64,000 nt of DNA from assembly GCA_007922195.1 (NCBI GenBank), contig ML682038.1, forward strand, positions 7,525,176-7,589,175. Direction: 5' to 3'. Within the stretch, counting starts at the first letter, position 1. Every line of letters starts with the position of its first letter. The position numbers were made by a program, and so were the translations under genes. Below the pieces are notes generated by a model. That model was not told the DNA's origin. It ran no database searches and saw nothing but the letters and a program-made list of their open reading frames with translations. Positions 11,506 to 22,877 of the stretch are shown here, piece by piece. This DNA is from Podocnemis expansa. Its lineage: Eukaryota > Chordata > Testudines > Podocnemididae.

Positions 11506-11857
11506 TGCAATGTTGTGTTCTCATACCCTTTTAGTAAGTCCCCCTTCAAGGCTGAGGGCACACAAGGCTTCACTTAATTCACTTGCTGTCCTAGATTCAG
11601 ATCCAGCTAGCAGAGATGCACTGCCTGCACGCCTTGAACCTATAAACCACCACAACCATCAACCAACTGCTGGTAAGAGCTCTCCTGCTCTTATCCTTTT
11701 ACTTCCACATCCTGAAAGCCTTTACAAGGTTCTCTTACAAAAGACTCTTAACCAGAATAAGCAGTCACAGGAAAAGACAGAAAGTTCTTTCATGACTCAC
11801 TAACTGGTTAAGATACAAGAAACACACAGTAGGAATAAACTATAAGTTTACAGAATG

Positions 11858-12317
11858 GAGATAGGTAAATTGTAGTGGTTCCCAGGGATTATGTACCAGG
11901 ACCAGTGTTATTCAACATAATCATAAATTATCCAAAAAAAGGGGGGGGGGTTAAACAGTGTGATGGCAAAGCTCACAGATAATACAAAATTTCTCAAGAT
12001 AATTAAATCCAAAGCAGGCTAAGAACAGTTACAAAGAATTTTTGCTAAATGGCAGATAAAATTCAATGCAGATAAATATAAGATAATGTAGACTGAGTGG
12101 ACGTTTTCAAAAAACTGTCCACAATGTGCAGTGGCAGTCAGAAAAGCTAATAATGCTAGGAACTCTTAAGAAAGAGAGTAGAAGACAGTAATATCATAAT
12201 GTTACTATATAAATCCATAGTATGTCCACATCTTGAATTCTGCAGGCAGTTCTTGTCACCCCACCACAAAAGAGATGCATTAGAATTTGAAATGGTAGAG
12301 ACTAGCAAAAAAAATGA
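11858..12317 (+). repeat. CR1 LINE fragment (RT region), first of two tandem copies
   Basis: This is a plus-strand CR1 piece. TCCCAGGGATTATGTACCAG followed by GACCAGTGTTATTCAACATA reflects the RT motif GxVLGPVLFNI. Then comes a GTGATGGCAAAGCTCACAGATAATAC block (decayed FADDTKL), and sequence down to a decayed HLEYCRQF-like stretch at about 12228-12260. It stops where a second CR1 begins in the same orientation, so the RT core motif appears twice within about 400 bp. Confidence 0.75.
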
Positions 12318-13567
12318 CTATTTAGCATTTTAATTAATGACCTTGGCACAAAATGTAGGAGCATACTAATAAAATCTGCAGATAACACAAAATTAGGAGG
12401 TACTGCAAATATGGAGGACCAAAATATCATACACAAAATATTGGATGACCATGACAACTGGAGCAACAGAAATGTGATGAAATTTAATAGTCCAAAGTGC
12501 AATGCGATGCACCTAGGGATTAACAATAAGTTTTGCTGTAAACTGGGGATGCACCAGTTGGAAGTGATAGAGGAGGAAAAAGACCTAAATTATTGGTTGA
12601 TCTCACAGGATGACTCAGCTACCAATGGGATCCAGCTGCGAAAAGGGCATGTGAGGTTGCTGGATGCATCAAGCAACATATTTCCAGCAGAAAGAAAGAA
12701 GTGTATAGAACAATTATACAAGGCACTGGTGGAACCTCATCTGTGATACTGAGTGCAATTCTGGTCTCCCATATTGAAGAAAGATTCATTCAAATTGGAA
12801 AGGTGCAGAGAAAGAAGAATGATCAGCAGAACAGAAAAGCTGCCTTATGAGAGGATACTCAAGAAGCTTGGCTTGTTTAGCCTAACCAAAAGAAGGCTAT
12901 GGGGAGATACGATTGCTCTGTAGAAATACATCAGAGGGATAAATACCAGGGAGGAAAAGAAGATATTTAAAGTTGAGTGTGGCTGCTGAAACATAAACAA
13001 ACAGATATAAACTAGCCATCAACACATTTAGGTTAGAGATTAAGATTTCTATTCATTGGAATGAATCTCTAGAACAGGTCTTCCAAGAAGAGCAGGAGGG
13101 GCAAAAAGCCTAACTGACTCCAAGACTGAGTTTGATTTTATGGAAGAGGTGCTATGATGAGACTGTCTACAATAGAATGTGGACTATCTGCGATGGCTAA
13201 TAACAAAAATCCACAATGGCTGGAGATGGGGTACTAGTCTGAAAGGGCTCCAAGTTACCACAGAAATTTTTTTTTCTATTTATCTGGTGGGTGAGTTTTG
13301 CTAATATGCTCAGGGTTCAATTCATTTCCTTATTTGGGGTTGGGAAGGAACTCTTCCATAGGCCATATTGGCAGAGACCCTGATTTTTTTTCTGCCTGCT
13401 TCTGAAGTATGGGGAACAAGCCACTTGCTAGTTTAAACTAAAGTAAATGGTGGATCCTCTAGGATTTGAAGTGTCATGACCTGAGGACTTCAGTAACTCA
13501 GCCAGTGGATATGTCTATAACATGAGGGGGTGGGTGACACTCTGTAGGCCACAACATTTAGTAACTT
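12318..13567 (+). repeat. CR1 LINE (RT C-terminus and 3' UTR), interrupted near its end
   Basis: The RT portion includes the decayed catalytic block SADNTKLGG (near 12378), then DNWSNRNVMKFNSPKCNAMH and the EEKDLNYWL block inside a 111-aa open frame (12411-12746). Further pieces past its stop codon resemble QFWSPILKKD, YERILKKLGLFSL and RLWGDTI. The 3' UTR has the CR1 order ATGCTCAGGGTTCAATTC, then TATTTGGGGTTGGGAAGGAA, then CACTTGCTAGTT. The last few bases of CR1 (GATCCCTTCTGGCCTTGAA) reappear at 13768, after a MITE insertion. Confidence 0.85.
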
Positions 13568-13767
13568 CTAGATCAGGGTGGCCAAACTTATGGAACTCAA
13601 GAGCCACACAAGTTAATTATTAAACCTTCAAGAGCCACACTGAGGCATATAGCCATATACTTTTACATACTAAATTGATTTGCTAACATTCTTCCGCGAG
13701 CCACATTTTTTCATTCAAGAGCCGCATGCAGCCCCAGAGCCACAGTTTGGCTATACCTGTTCTAGAT
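13566..13767. mobile_element. hAT-type MITE inserted in a CR1 3' end
   Basis: This is a 186-bp element (13574-13759) with left end CAGGGTGGCCAAACT and right end AGTTTGGCTATACCTG. It is flanked by an exact 8-bp duplication, TTCTAGAT, at 13566-13573 and 13760-13767. The interior repeats GAGCCACA-type motifs. Removing the element and one copy of the duplication restores the CR1 junction CTAGATGATCCCTTCTGGCC, so the insertion postdates the CR1. Confidence 0.9.
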
Positions 13768-13792
13768 GATCCCTTCTGGCCTTGAAGTCTGG
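13768..13792 (+). repeat. CR1 3' terminus, distal to the MITE insertion
   Basis: GATCCCTTCTGGCCTTGAAG is the closing segment of the CR1 that begins at 12318, separated from the body by the hAT MITE at 13574-13759. Confidence 0.75.
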
Positions 13793-16700
13793 TCTATATT
13801 AACTCAATCAAGGTAAGAGAGCTGCTGCAGCAACAGATCTCAGCAAATTGAGAAGAGTGTTTATTTCTGGAATCAAGTTTGACAACTATAAACACCATAT
13901 GAAAAATGAAACACTCACTGTAAACCATTTCAGTTATTGTTCTAGAAGCTTTCCCAGGCAACTGGTGTAGCCAGCAATGCAGGGTTAGGGTGGGGATGTT
14001 AGAATCAGTTTTTTATTGACATAACCCAGGAAATCTGCTGCAGTTGATGACTGATACTGCCAAACACCATATCATGTTAAGACGTTTTCTAGCTGAGCAG
14101 TAAAATATTTTAAGGTACAACATTAGACTTCACCAAGTAACGATCAGTAAAATTTGACAGTTCACTTTAAAAAACACTTGTATTTCACTAATGCAAAAAT
14201 GATTCAAACAGAGTCTGGGAATTGTTACTGCTTCTGCACTAGATTCCCCAAACTTCAAAAATCTAAACCAGTCATTGTCTGTGAAGCAACAGTGACTTTG
14301 ATTTGGTTCCACAGGCATAATTCAAGATAAGATTTAATTACAAAGCTAAGTTGCATTAATTCATTACTATATTGAATATTTAATGTCTTCTACTTTAATT
14401 AAATATAGTTTATTGTGCATTTCCTATGTAAATATATTCCACAGACTATCATACAGAGAGCAAAACATGACATTGAGATGATACACAAGTCTGAAGTTGC
14501 AAAAAGCCAAGATATAAATTGTATTATATTTGAAAAACAGTGTGATTGTATAATTAAAATCTTTCAAAAAACACATGCAGTAAAATTCAGGTTCCACGTT
14601 ACCTGAAAGCCACTTTATGTGGCTGGAGCTATCAACTGTGAAACCCTGGAATTCTTTTATGGAATTTCTCAGGATCTTTTTTTTTAAATAGATAACATTG
14701 CATGCATATTCCATAATTTGGAACTATTAAGATAGAAAGCACTCGTATGACCTGAAAGAACATTTCTGGTAGTCTGGAAAAGAGACCATTTTTGTGAAAG
14801 TTAGACTTCTTTGCACCTTTCAAGATACAACTGGACAAAGTTTCTTCCTGCAAAACACCTGAACCATTCTTCCCCAGAACACTTTTCACCTTGCAAGATA
14901 AACAGCAACAGTGATTCATTCATTTCCAACCCTTACCTAAATATATTAAAGCCACATCTACACAAGGAAATCTTATTAACAAAATCCTATTGGAGGAAGC
15001 CTAGACAAAGCTCTGGCAATTACTGGCAGCCCTAATTAAAACCTACTGAAAAGCAGGGCTGACAGAGTAACAGACCCAGCTACAGGAGTAGGCAGATAAC
15101 GGCAGCAAATGCATAAGTGAACTACGGTTGTATTGAGACTTTAGCCTTATCTATCCAATGTCCCCACCACCACCACCCATGGGATCAGCAGCAATAAGAA
15201 ATCTTTTGCAAAATTTCCTTGTTTAGTCAAAGCAACCAACCATACAGTTCTTATGAATCTGTTCCCTTGTCTGCTGGCTCTCCCTGCTAGGTCCTCATTC
15301 TGCTGTCTTTCATGCCAACCCTTAGCCTTGGAACAACCTTCAGTCAGCAACCTTCTCTTTAATTTCTCCTGAACCAGCCACCCACTTTTGTGAACATTTT
15401 CAGAGATGATTCACACACACATTTTCCCCCTCCCTGCCCAAAAAATTCTATTCAACTGGAAACAGAAAATTCTAAATATGCACAGTCTGCTCTCTGATCT
15501 ATATTTCCATCTCATAATTTTCTTTCCTCTCTCCCTACTCTTTACCTTCTGTTGCCTTTCATCTCTATTGTGTATAATGCTACAATATGTGCACTAACAA
15601 ACCCTTCTTGAACACTTCCTGTCAGCATGCAATCTACTTCAGGCTCAAGTGAAATAGCCCCTATTTCACGTATTTTCATTCCCTAAATCTGCAGCTGGCC
15701 ACATCGAATCTGTTTAAGAAGCTAAGAAAATAAGCCAACTTTCATCTGCTCAAGGTGGGGAAGAGATAGAGAATTCACTGAAGACCCACAAGATCACAAA
15801 AGGGGAAGAGAATGGCTGAAATGTGCCTTTTGGCTACGCAAATGCACACACCTGAAGACACCACTGATCCTGACCACCATAAAATGTTTAAAGAACCAAA
15901 CAAGTGATTGTCATGAGTTTAAGAAATATTAATAAGCAATGTCATCTGTATGCACTTACAAACTTACATATTCTGAATTATTTAAATTACTAATTTTATA
16001 CAAAGATACAAGCTGTTCAAAATTAAGAACATACCATTAGAGAATTTTTTTTTTAAATTTACTGAGTGCTACTCTTAAATTTCAAATCTGAAGCATCAGA
16101 TATATGCTGCTCCTTGTCAATTTCATGCTTGGAGGCATTACAGGACTAAATGCCAAGGGAACGCAGATTGAGAACACCATACCAAGAGAGGTGCCCAGAT
16201 TTGTTCTGCAATTAAATGTCAAAACCTGAGATCCGTAATGATAAGCATTCAGCACAAACACTAATTACATTTCATGACCTGATTCCTCCTGACGAGCATA
16301 GCAAGATGCTATAGGTCTTTTTGCTTTAAAAACACTAATCAGTTTGAATTCTAAATTATGACTTGATACTTAGAAAAAAGACGAAGTTGGGGAAGAGAAA
16401 ATATACCTTTGAAGAGATGCATAAATATTGCAAAACTGAAATCTAAAATTCAACTTCTGCGGAAAGCAGAGGCATCTTACACCACTTTCTAATGACTTAT
16501 TCAAGGTAACTGAAGTGGCATTGACAGAATGCAGGAGAGCTGGGTCCTGCACCTATTGGCTAGACTAGAGGAAGCAACAAAGATCTTCTGAAGTGGTCAA
16601 ATAAGTAAAGAAAAGAATAATGGTAGAACACATAGTCCATTCTAAAAAAAGGGGAACAGAGAAGCCTAATCTTGCCACAAAAGTAAAAAAAGATAAAGGA

Positions 16701-17701
16701 CAGTAGTGTACTGAGGAGGAGCGGAAGAGCCAGTTTCCTGGGTACTAGGTCGTGGATCGGAGGGGAGAGGTGAAGAAGGAGTGGCTGGTCCTTCACAAGA
16801 TACAGCAGGAAGGATGAAAGAGGTTATGAAAGTTACAGAACCTCCTGTGCCCCTCCATTGTTGTGAAGGGCCAGCACTGCGTTTGCTCTCCCCCTCCACC
16901 CCCACCAGAAGAGCTGCAGAAGAAAATCCATTCAAATCTATTCTATTTCTTCACTTGTGTAACTCAAATTAAAATACAAAGAAACAATCCATTTCATGAT
17001 TATGCACAGGAGTAAGTACAACATTTCTATGGGTCAAAATTTAATACTTGTTTTCTTTTAGTCAAAAATATTGAGGATACATTGCTGAAAGTGTGTCTTT
17101 CTTGGAACACCTCCCCCCATTTTTAACATGCTCCTTATTCTACACAAGGATAACACAAACACATTGTCTTAGTTTAAAGTTAGAAACAATGATACTTGTT
17201 CTGAAGAATTCTGACAGCTGTCTCTTTAACCATATCATGCAAAATCATGTTGACTTATAAATTTCTCTCCATTGTTCCATACACTTAAGAAGGATTAAAC
17301 ATCTTCTAGAGTCATGAGAAAAATCTGAATAATTTTTACAATAGACCTAATAAGGAGGAAGGGATGCGCTGCAAAGATATTCTGAAAATATTATGGAACA
17401 GACCCAACATACATCATTTGAGATGGTTTACAGACACATGATCCTATTTTATTTTAATCATAGTGAGTTGCATACAGGATATGAAAAGCCAGTGATTAAA
17501 CAAAATATCTTCTACCTTCTGTATAATCCTGTATCATAAACTATTTCTTACAGAATGATTGATTTTCACAGGATACTAATGAAACATGAATGTTTCGCTG
17601 CCAAACATATTAAACAGCAAACAGTAATGAAGTTTGATGCAAATAATTAAATTTTATGTTACTATCACAGCTACAAACTATCGTTCCTTAATCTTTTAGC
17701 C
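13793..17701. other. Intron sequence, nothing recognised
   Basis: About 3.9 kb of A+T-rich intron. Open frames reach only about 100 aa and none resembles a known protein. The stretch at 14946-15110 begins with CACATCTACAC and could be an old relative of the GTCTACAC-ended family, but I cannot find its other end. Confidence 0.5.
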
Positions 17702-18084
17702 CAGGGCTCTGTAACCTGAGGCTCCAAAGCTGCTTGTGGCTTTCTGGCTGCCCCCTTGTGGCTCTGGGCCCAGGCCGCCTCCCCATCACTGGAGAATCCT
17801 ACGGGCAGGCCACGTCCAAGCTCCAGACCTCCAGCAACCATTGGGAGACTCTGTAGATGAACTGCTCCTGGCTCCAGGGCTCCCCTTTCACCAGTGGACC
17901 CGGCGGGGGGGGGGGTGGATTCCTGGTTCTGGGCTTCTCCCCCCCCCATACCAGGGGACCCTGAAGTAGGCACCCTAGTCCAGCTACTTCGCCCCCCACC
18001 AGAAGGCTACATCCACTGTGGCTCTCAAAACAAATGGTTATTGAAAAAAATATTTTTTAAAATGACTCATCTTTTGGGCTTGCA
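17702..18084. mobile_element. Truncated hAT-type non-autonomous element
   Basis: It begins with a hAT-like terminus, CAGGGCTCTGTAACCTGAGG. It has a GC-rich middle with G and C homopolymers and a recognisable tail: CACTGTGGCTCTCAAAACAA, TGGTTATTGAAAAA and CTTTTGGGCTTGCA. In the family I recall, the tail continues into an inverted terminus (GGTTGCTGACCCCTG), which is missing here. The right end is therefore lost and no target duplication can be read. Confidence 0.55.
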
Positions 18085-18449
18085 CTAGTCCCTCTTGAGT
18101 GCACACCAGAGGTGAGAGGTCCAAGCACTGGATAGACTCACATGACCCAACTACTCTCAGACTGCATCTCTTGGCTGCAAGCATCCGGTTCCCAATAACA
18201 TTAACAAAATAGTCCAACTTGGTTTTCACATCAGTAAAAGTTTCCCTCTGGTAACCTGTGGCAACAAAAATTTGCAGTGACTCGGCAACAGCCTTTTCAA
18301 AACAAAGCATTATTTATTCTCTCCTCAAAAGGTACAAAGCACACAAAGGGTAAAAACCAAAAAGACCTACCTCACAAAGGGGGTATTATTTTCATACATA
18401 GATACTATTTTGTAAGTCCCCTCAGTTCAGCTAACTCCAACTCTGGCAG

Positions 18450-18565
18450 GTGTGATTTTCTCCCATGAAAGCTCATGCAATAAATAAATCTGTTAGTCTT
18501 TAAAAGTGTCACAGGACTCCTTGTTTGTTTTGTTGAACTAGACTAACATGGCTACCACTTTGTGA
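18450..18565 (-). repeat. High-copy short repeat (TAGCCGTGTTAGTCT family)
   Basis: This is a reverse-orientation copy: TTCTCCCATGAAAGCTCATG, AATAAATCTGTTAGTCTTTA, AGTGTCACAGGACTCCTTG and finally AACTAGACTAACATGGCTACC. It is the same family as at 9424, 51852, 53292, 54616, 56834 and 57491. Confidence 0.75.
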
Positions 18566-19595
18566 CTCTCCCTACTGCATCTTCTACCCCTCTCCTTCTG
18601 TGCGTGTGCACCAGGCTGTCAACTTTTCACCAACACTCAAGGTAGCCTCCTCTCTCAGCTAACACAAATCCTGTCCCCTACATATGGTTTTTGACGGTTA
18701 GCATTCCCTCTGATGCCAGGCTTTAGTTTTGGGAAGAGTAAATCACTTCAGCCTGAATAGATCCAGACAGGTAGTTTCCTCCCCACTGATGGCCTGGACA
18801 CTGTTTCATTCCCTGCGAGTTTCCTTTACAGCTTCCTCTGATTTAACTACTGGCATTTAGGCAGGTTAATATCACCCAGAAAAACTGAGCAGCATATGAT
18901 ATTTATTCACAGATACAGATATTTCCCAGTTCTCCACAGTTATGTAATGAAATAGTCATTAACTCTTCAGGCAGCAGCTTTTATTACAGACTTATATTCC
19001 CTGAAGGCAACTTAAAAAGTCACTGTGGGTTCTACATCTGTCTGCGCTCCATGTTAATTTTGGTGGCCTTGCAATTAAAATTTCTTTTCCCAAAAGGCAT
19101 TTTTCACTCCCAAATTGCTCTATGAATGACTGATAGAAACTGAAAAACATATAACTATTCTACATGGTGAAAGCAAGGAAATTGACTAGACACAAAGATA
19201 TTTTCCTCTCTATTATTTCCAGTTTTAGCAACTTCTGGGGCTAGGACTACTAACTTCACTGAGAAAATAAACATTTGAAACATCAAGTAATATGTCAGAA
19301 GTAAGATGAATGAAAAAAAAGGAAGGGTTTTGAATAAAAATGTAGAAAGACTTTATGGAAAGCATGCTGACAAATAAAACAAACTTGGATAAAACAGAAG
19401 GATACAGCATATTGCAAGTGTGATGTGGGTTTTAAGTTTATCATAGACTGATGCCTTGTGAGCTATCTAGAAGCCACTGTAGCCAACTTACTGAATATAT
19501 CTGCTCTTACCTCTTCATCCCTTAGATAAAATATGGAAGATAACGTAGGTACATATCTGGCCTCTAGCCATATTAATTACCCTCAACTGTCTACT
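18566..19595. other. Intron sequence, nothing recognised
   Basis: A+T-rich intron with no recognisable gene or repeat. Confidence 0.5.
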
Positions 19596-20452
19596 TTAGA
19601 TACAAAAGTGTCAAACTCATGCAATGTGGGGGGGGCCACACTGGAGGGCAGAACACCTGCCAGGGGCCATGTATCTGCATGGGCTCCCCAACCCTTTCCC
19701 AGACACGTTCAGAGCAGTATGTGCTCCCCTCACCCTCCCCAACCTCACAGGCTCTGTAACACCTTCACTTTTCCCTGCACTGTTAGCTTCCCTTTGCCAA
19801 GCTGGCTCTCTAATCCTTCTCCTATTAAGCAGGTCCCAGACGCCCCCCCCCCTTCCCCTGCTTGGCTGCTCCCAGGCTCCCTACCCTGTCCCTCTTTCTC
19901 TGACCCTTACAGCATGGTGGCAGGCAATCAGTCTCAGGCACAGCCACAGGCAGGCTGGGTTCCTGACTCCCCCCACCCTCCCTGCACATTTACTGTCAGT
20001 CATTCAGCATGATGGCCTTTGGTTGGCTCAGTTCCTATGCTGGCCCCAGCCACTTTTTCTTTTCTTATTTGTGATTCATTCAATGTACAGTTAATAAGAT
20101 TAGCATGCCAACTGACTGACAAGGAACAGATAGGGGTGGAGGGCAGTGGCTCTCTGGGAGCTGGGCCCAGCCTGCTGTGACTTAGATTCTGATTGGTTGG
20201 CAGACCACAGCAGAGCTGAGCAGGGATTGGCTAGAGCACCACCTTTGCTCCCCTGTGCTCTGACTCCCTCACACGATCCAAGTCACAAGCACGTGCAGCC
20301 CTGCCCTACTGGGGGCAGCCTGTTTTTATTGTTTGCTATTACTACAGAGAGCTCCCATGTACAGCCTGGGCAGCAACTCCGCAGGCCAGATCAGTGCTCT
20401 CAGCGGGCTGGATCTGCCCACAGGCCATGAGTTTGACACCCCTGTTGTATAC
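19596..20452 (+). mobile_element. hAT-type non-autonomous element, copy 1
   Basis: This is an 841-bp element (19604-20444) with decayed left end AAAAGTGTCAAACTCATG and well-kept right end CATGAGTTTGACACCCCTG, which are inverted repeats. The flanks TTAGATAC (19596-19603) and TTGTATAC (20445-20452) match at six of eight positions. The inside is C-rich on the plus strand and has no transposase. The two 150-aa-class open frames inside it are low-complexity proline/serine/leucine translations and not genes. A second copy lies in reverse at 21016-21780. Confidence 0.8.
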
Positions 20453-20662
20453 TATAAATCTACTCTTTTTATTTTCCTAGTCAAAATAAGCAAGCAGTTT
20501 TTTGTGATCACTCTTTGTACATAAGAAATACTTGCAAATCTGTAGGCACTTTTGCTGCTCTACTTTTGAATTTTCCAGTCTGTTCTCTTTCTCTCTCTCC
20601 TTCAAAGGAATGAGGAGCTGAGGCACTCAAACCTGAACTGTTCACAAGGTGTATGCCTACTA

Positions 20663-20941
20663 TAGGGCTTGACAAAATTGGCACCCAGCTAGGCTTCCAG
20701 CTTCAAAGCAAGACACCTAGCTGGGACATCCCTGCTGCCGAAAAACTGTGTCGACTGTGCAGGATTCCTGCCTCTCCCATAGTTAAAATGCCACCAAATC
20801 TGCCAAGTGTAAAGGTACTGGCAGTTTTATTTTTGGTCACCAGAGGGTACGTCTCTGCTGCACTTTCACAGCAACTACAGGCACCAGAATACAAACCTTG
20901 GGCACCATGGTGACATGGCACCTGGGGTTTATCAAGCCCTG
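20663..20941. mobile_element. MITE with TIR AGGGCTTGA(C/T)AAA
   Basis: It is a 279-bp element with left end TAGGGCTTGACAAAATTGG and right end CCTGGGGTTTATCAAGCCCTG, inverted repeats of about 14 bp. No matching target duplication is readable, so I cannot assign a superfamily. The interior does not code. Confidence 0.6.
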
Positions 20942-21015
20942 ACTTATCCATTTGTACAATGCAACTAACTTTTAAAACTTTTGTCTGAGCATTGCACTCT
21001 GCATCGTGCTAAATC

Positions 21016-21780
21016 AGGGGTATTAAATTTACAGCCCATGGCCTGCCAAGGGCAGTGATCTGGCCCGCGGAGCTGCTGCCTAGAAGCTGTCTGCAGCAAC
21101 AAACAATAGTAACAGGCTCCAGGTACAGTGTGCTTCTGACTCACTCTCATGGTAGGAGTCACAGTACAGGAAAACAAAGGAAGCACTCCAGCCAATCCTG
21201 GCTCAGCTCTGCTGCAGTCTGCCACCCAATCAGAGTCTCAGTCTCATCAGGATAGGCCGGGCTCCCAGAGAGCCACCGCACCATCTGCCACCCCAACTGT
21301 TCACTGTCAGTATGCTAATCTGATTGACAGCACACTGTACAAATTAGAAATAAAAAAGGAAATAGTGGCTAGGGCCCACATGGGAACAAGTCAATCAAAG
21401 GCCAGAATGCTGAATGACTGACAGTGAGTTTGGGGGTGTGGGGAGAGGTAGAGGAACCCAGCCTGCCTGTGGCTGTGACTGCCTGAGACTGACTGCCAAT
21501 GGTTGCCACCACATAGCAGGGGAAGTGGAAAGGGAAGGGGAGGGAGTGTCTGGGAGCCAGCATGGTGAAGAGGAGCCGACAGGGCAGGGAAAAGGAAAGG
21601 AATTGGAGAGCCTGCAGGTTGAGGAGGGGAAAGGGGAGCCCATGCCATTCTGAACATGCCAGGGAAATGGGTTGGGGAGCCCCTGTGTCTTCATGGCCCA
21701 GGAAAGGGTTGGGGAGCACCTGCGGCCACATGGCCCATGACAGGTGTCCTGGCCTCCAATACTGAATAAGTTTGATACCT
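21016..21780 (-). mobile_element. hAT-type non-autonomous element, copy 2 (inverted)
   Basis: This is the same family as 19604-20444, in opposite orientation. It starts CAGGGGTATTAAATTTACAG and ends near AAGTTTGATACCTCTA. Internal blocks match copy 1 in reverse complement: GGCTCTCTGGGAGC, CAGAGCTGAGC, ATTGGCTGGAG, CACAGGCAGGCTGGGTTCCT and TCAGTCATTCAGCAT. The termini are worn, and no 8-bp duplication is recognisable. Confidence 0.75.
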
Positions 21781-21789
21781 CTAGTATAT

Positions 21790-22498
21790 GACAAAGGAGG
21801 ACACAATAACAATGTAGTATCAGAGAGTACAGGAGGGTAGGGATTACTATGACAGTAGGTAGAAAGAACAAGATTATACCATTACTTGGTGAAGGGCAGA
21901 ACATAGATTGCTGAAGCCTTTTTAAAAATGGGTTAAATGAATAAAGGAAGCTGAAGTCTAATGTCTAAGTTTATTGGAGGCATTGCTGAAGAAATGGGAT
22001 TTCAGGAAGGATTCAGAATTAGGAGAAAGAGTTGTAGGTTTGTTGTATACTAAACTGGACAATATTAAGACATTCCATACCTAGAGGGCAAATTGGACAG
22101 ATGAAGAGACGCAGAAGCAGCAAAGAAATGGGGCACTGATGATGACACTATTACTGAACCAGAGGGAATGGAACATAGGATCAATTTAGTATAGAGGGGT
22201 AGAATTTTATAGATCCCAAAAGGCAACCTAAAGGTCACTATGGACACAGAGGCCAGTGGAAGAATTCAGGGTGGAGGAGTGACATACTAAGAACGATGGG
22301 AAGGGAAGATGACCTTTCCACCTGTGCTTAACATGGACAGGGATAAGGGGATGTGGATCCCAGAGAAATCAGCAATACAGAAATTATAATACAAGATAAG
22401 AGATGTATAGTTATGAAACTTTTACATATTTAAAAACAAAAACCCAATCTACTATAAAAGGACATTAAGACTTCAAAGTCAAACATTCAAAAAACCCA
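21790..22498. other. Intron sequence, nothing recognised
   Basis: No gene or repeat recognised. Purine-rich in parts (21900-22280). Confidence 0.5.
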
Positions 22499-22877
22499 AA
22501 CTCATAGGCTATAAGGTCAAAAGAGACCATTACGATCATCTAGTCTGGCCTTTTGCACAACACAGGCCACAGAACTTCACCCACGCATTCCTGTAATAGA
22601 CCCCTAACCCAAGACTGAGTTACTGACATCCTCGAATTATGATTTAAAGACTTCACGACACAGAGAACACACCAATAAGTGACTTGTACCCAAAGCTGCA
22701 GAGGAAAGTGAAAAGCCCCAGGTCCTATGCCAATCTCCTCAGGTGGAAAATTAATTGCCGACCCCATATATGGCAGAAAAAACACTGAACATGTGGGCAA
22801 GATTCACCAGCCAGACATCCAGAAAGAATTCTCTGTAGTAACTCAGAACCCATGCCACCCAATGTCCCATCACATGC
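22499..22877 (-). repeat. CR1 LINE 3' UTR fragment
   Basis: This is a minus-strand CR1 tail. On the plus strand it reads AGGCTATAAGGTCAAAAGAG, CATCTAGTCTGGCC, ACAGGCCACAGAACTTCACC, then the diagnostic GACCCCATATATGGC, ATGTGGGCAAGATTCACCAG and AGAATTCTCTGTAGTAACTC. These correspond in order to the untranslated tail of a CR1 subfamily in reverse. No RT part is present. Confidence 0.75.

Noticed and set aside
19533..20094. 159-aa and 156-aa plus-strand frames
   Set aside because: They lie within a non-autonomous hAT element. Overlapping frames with the same low-complexity composition are not coding.
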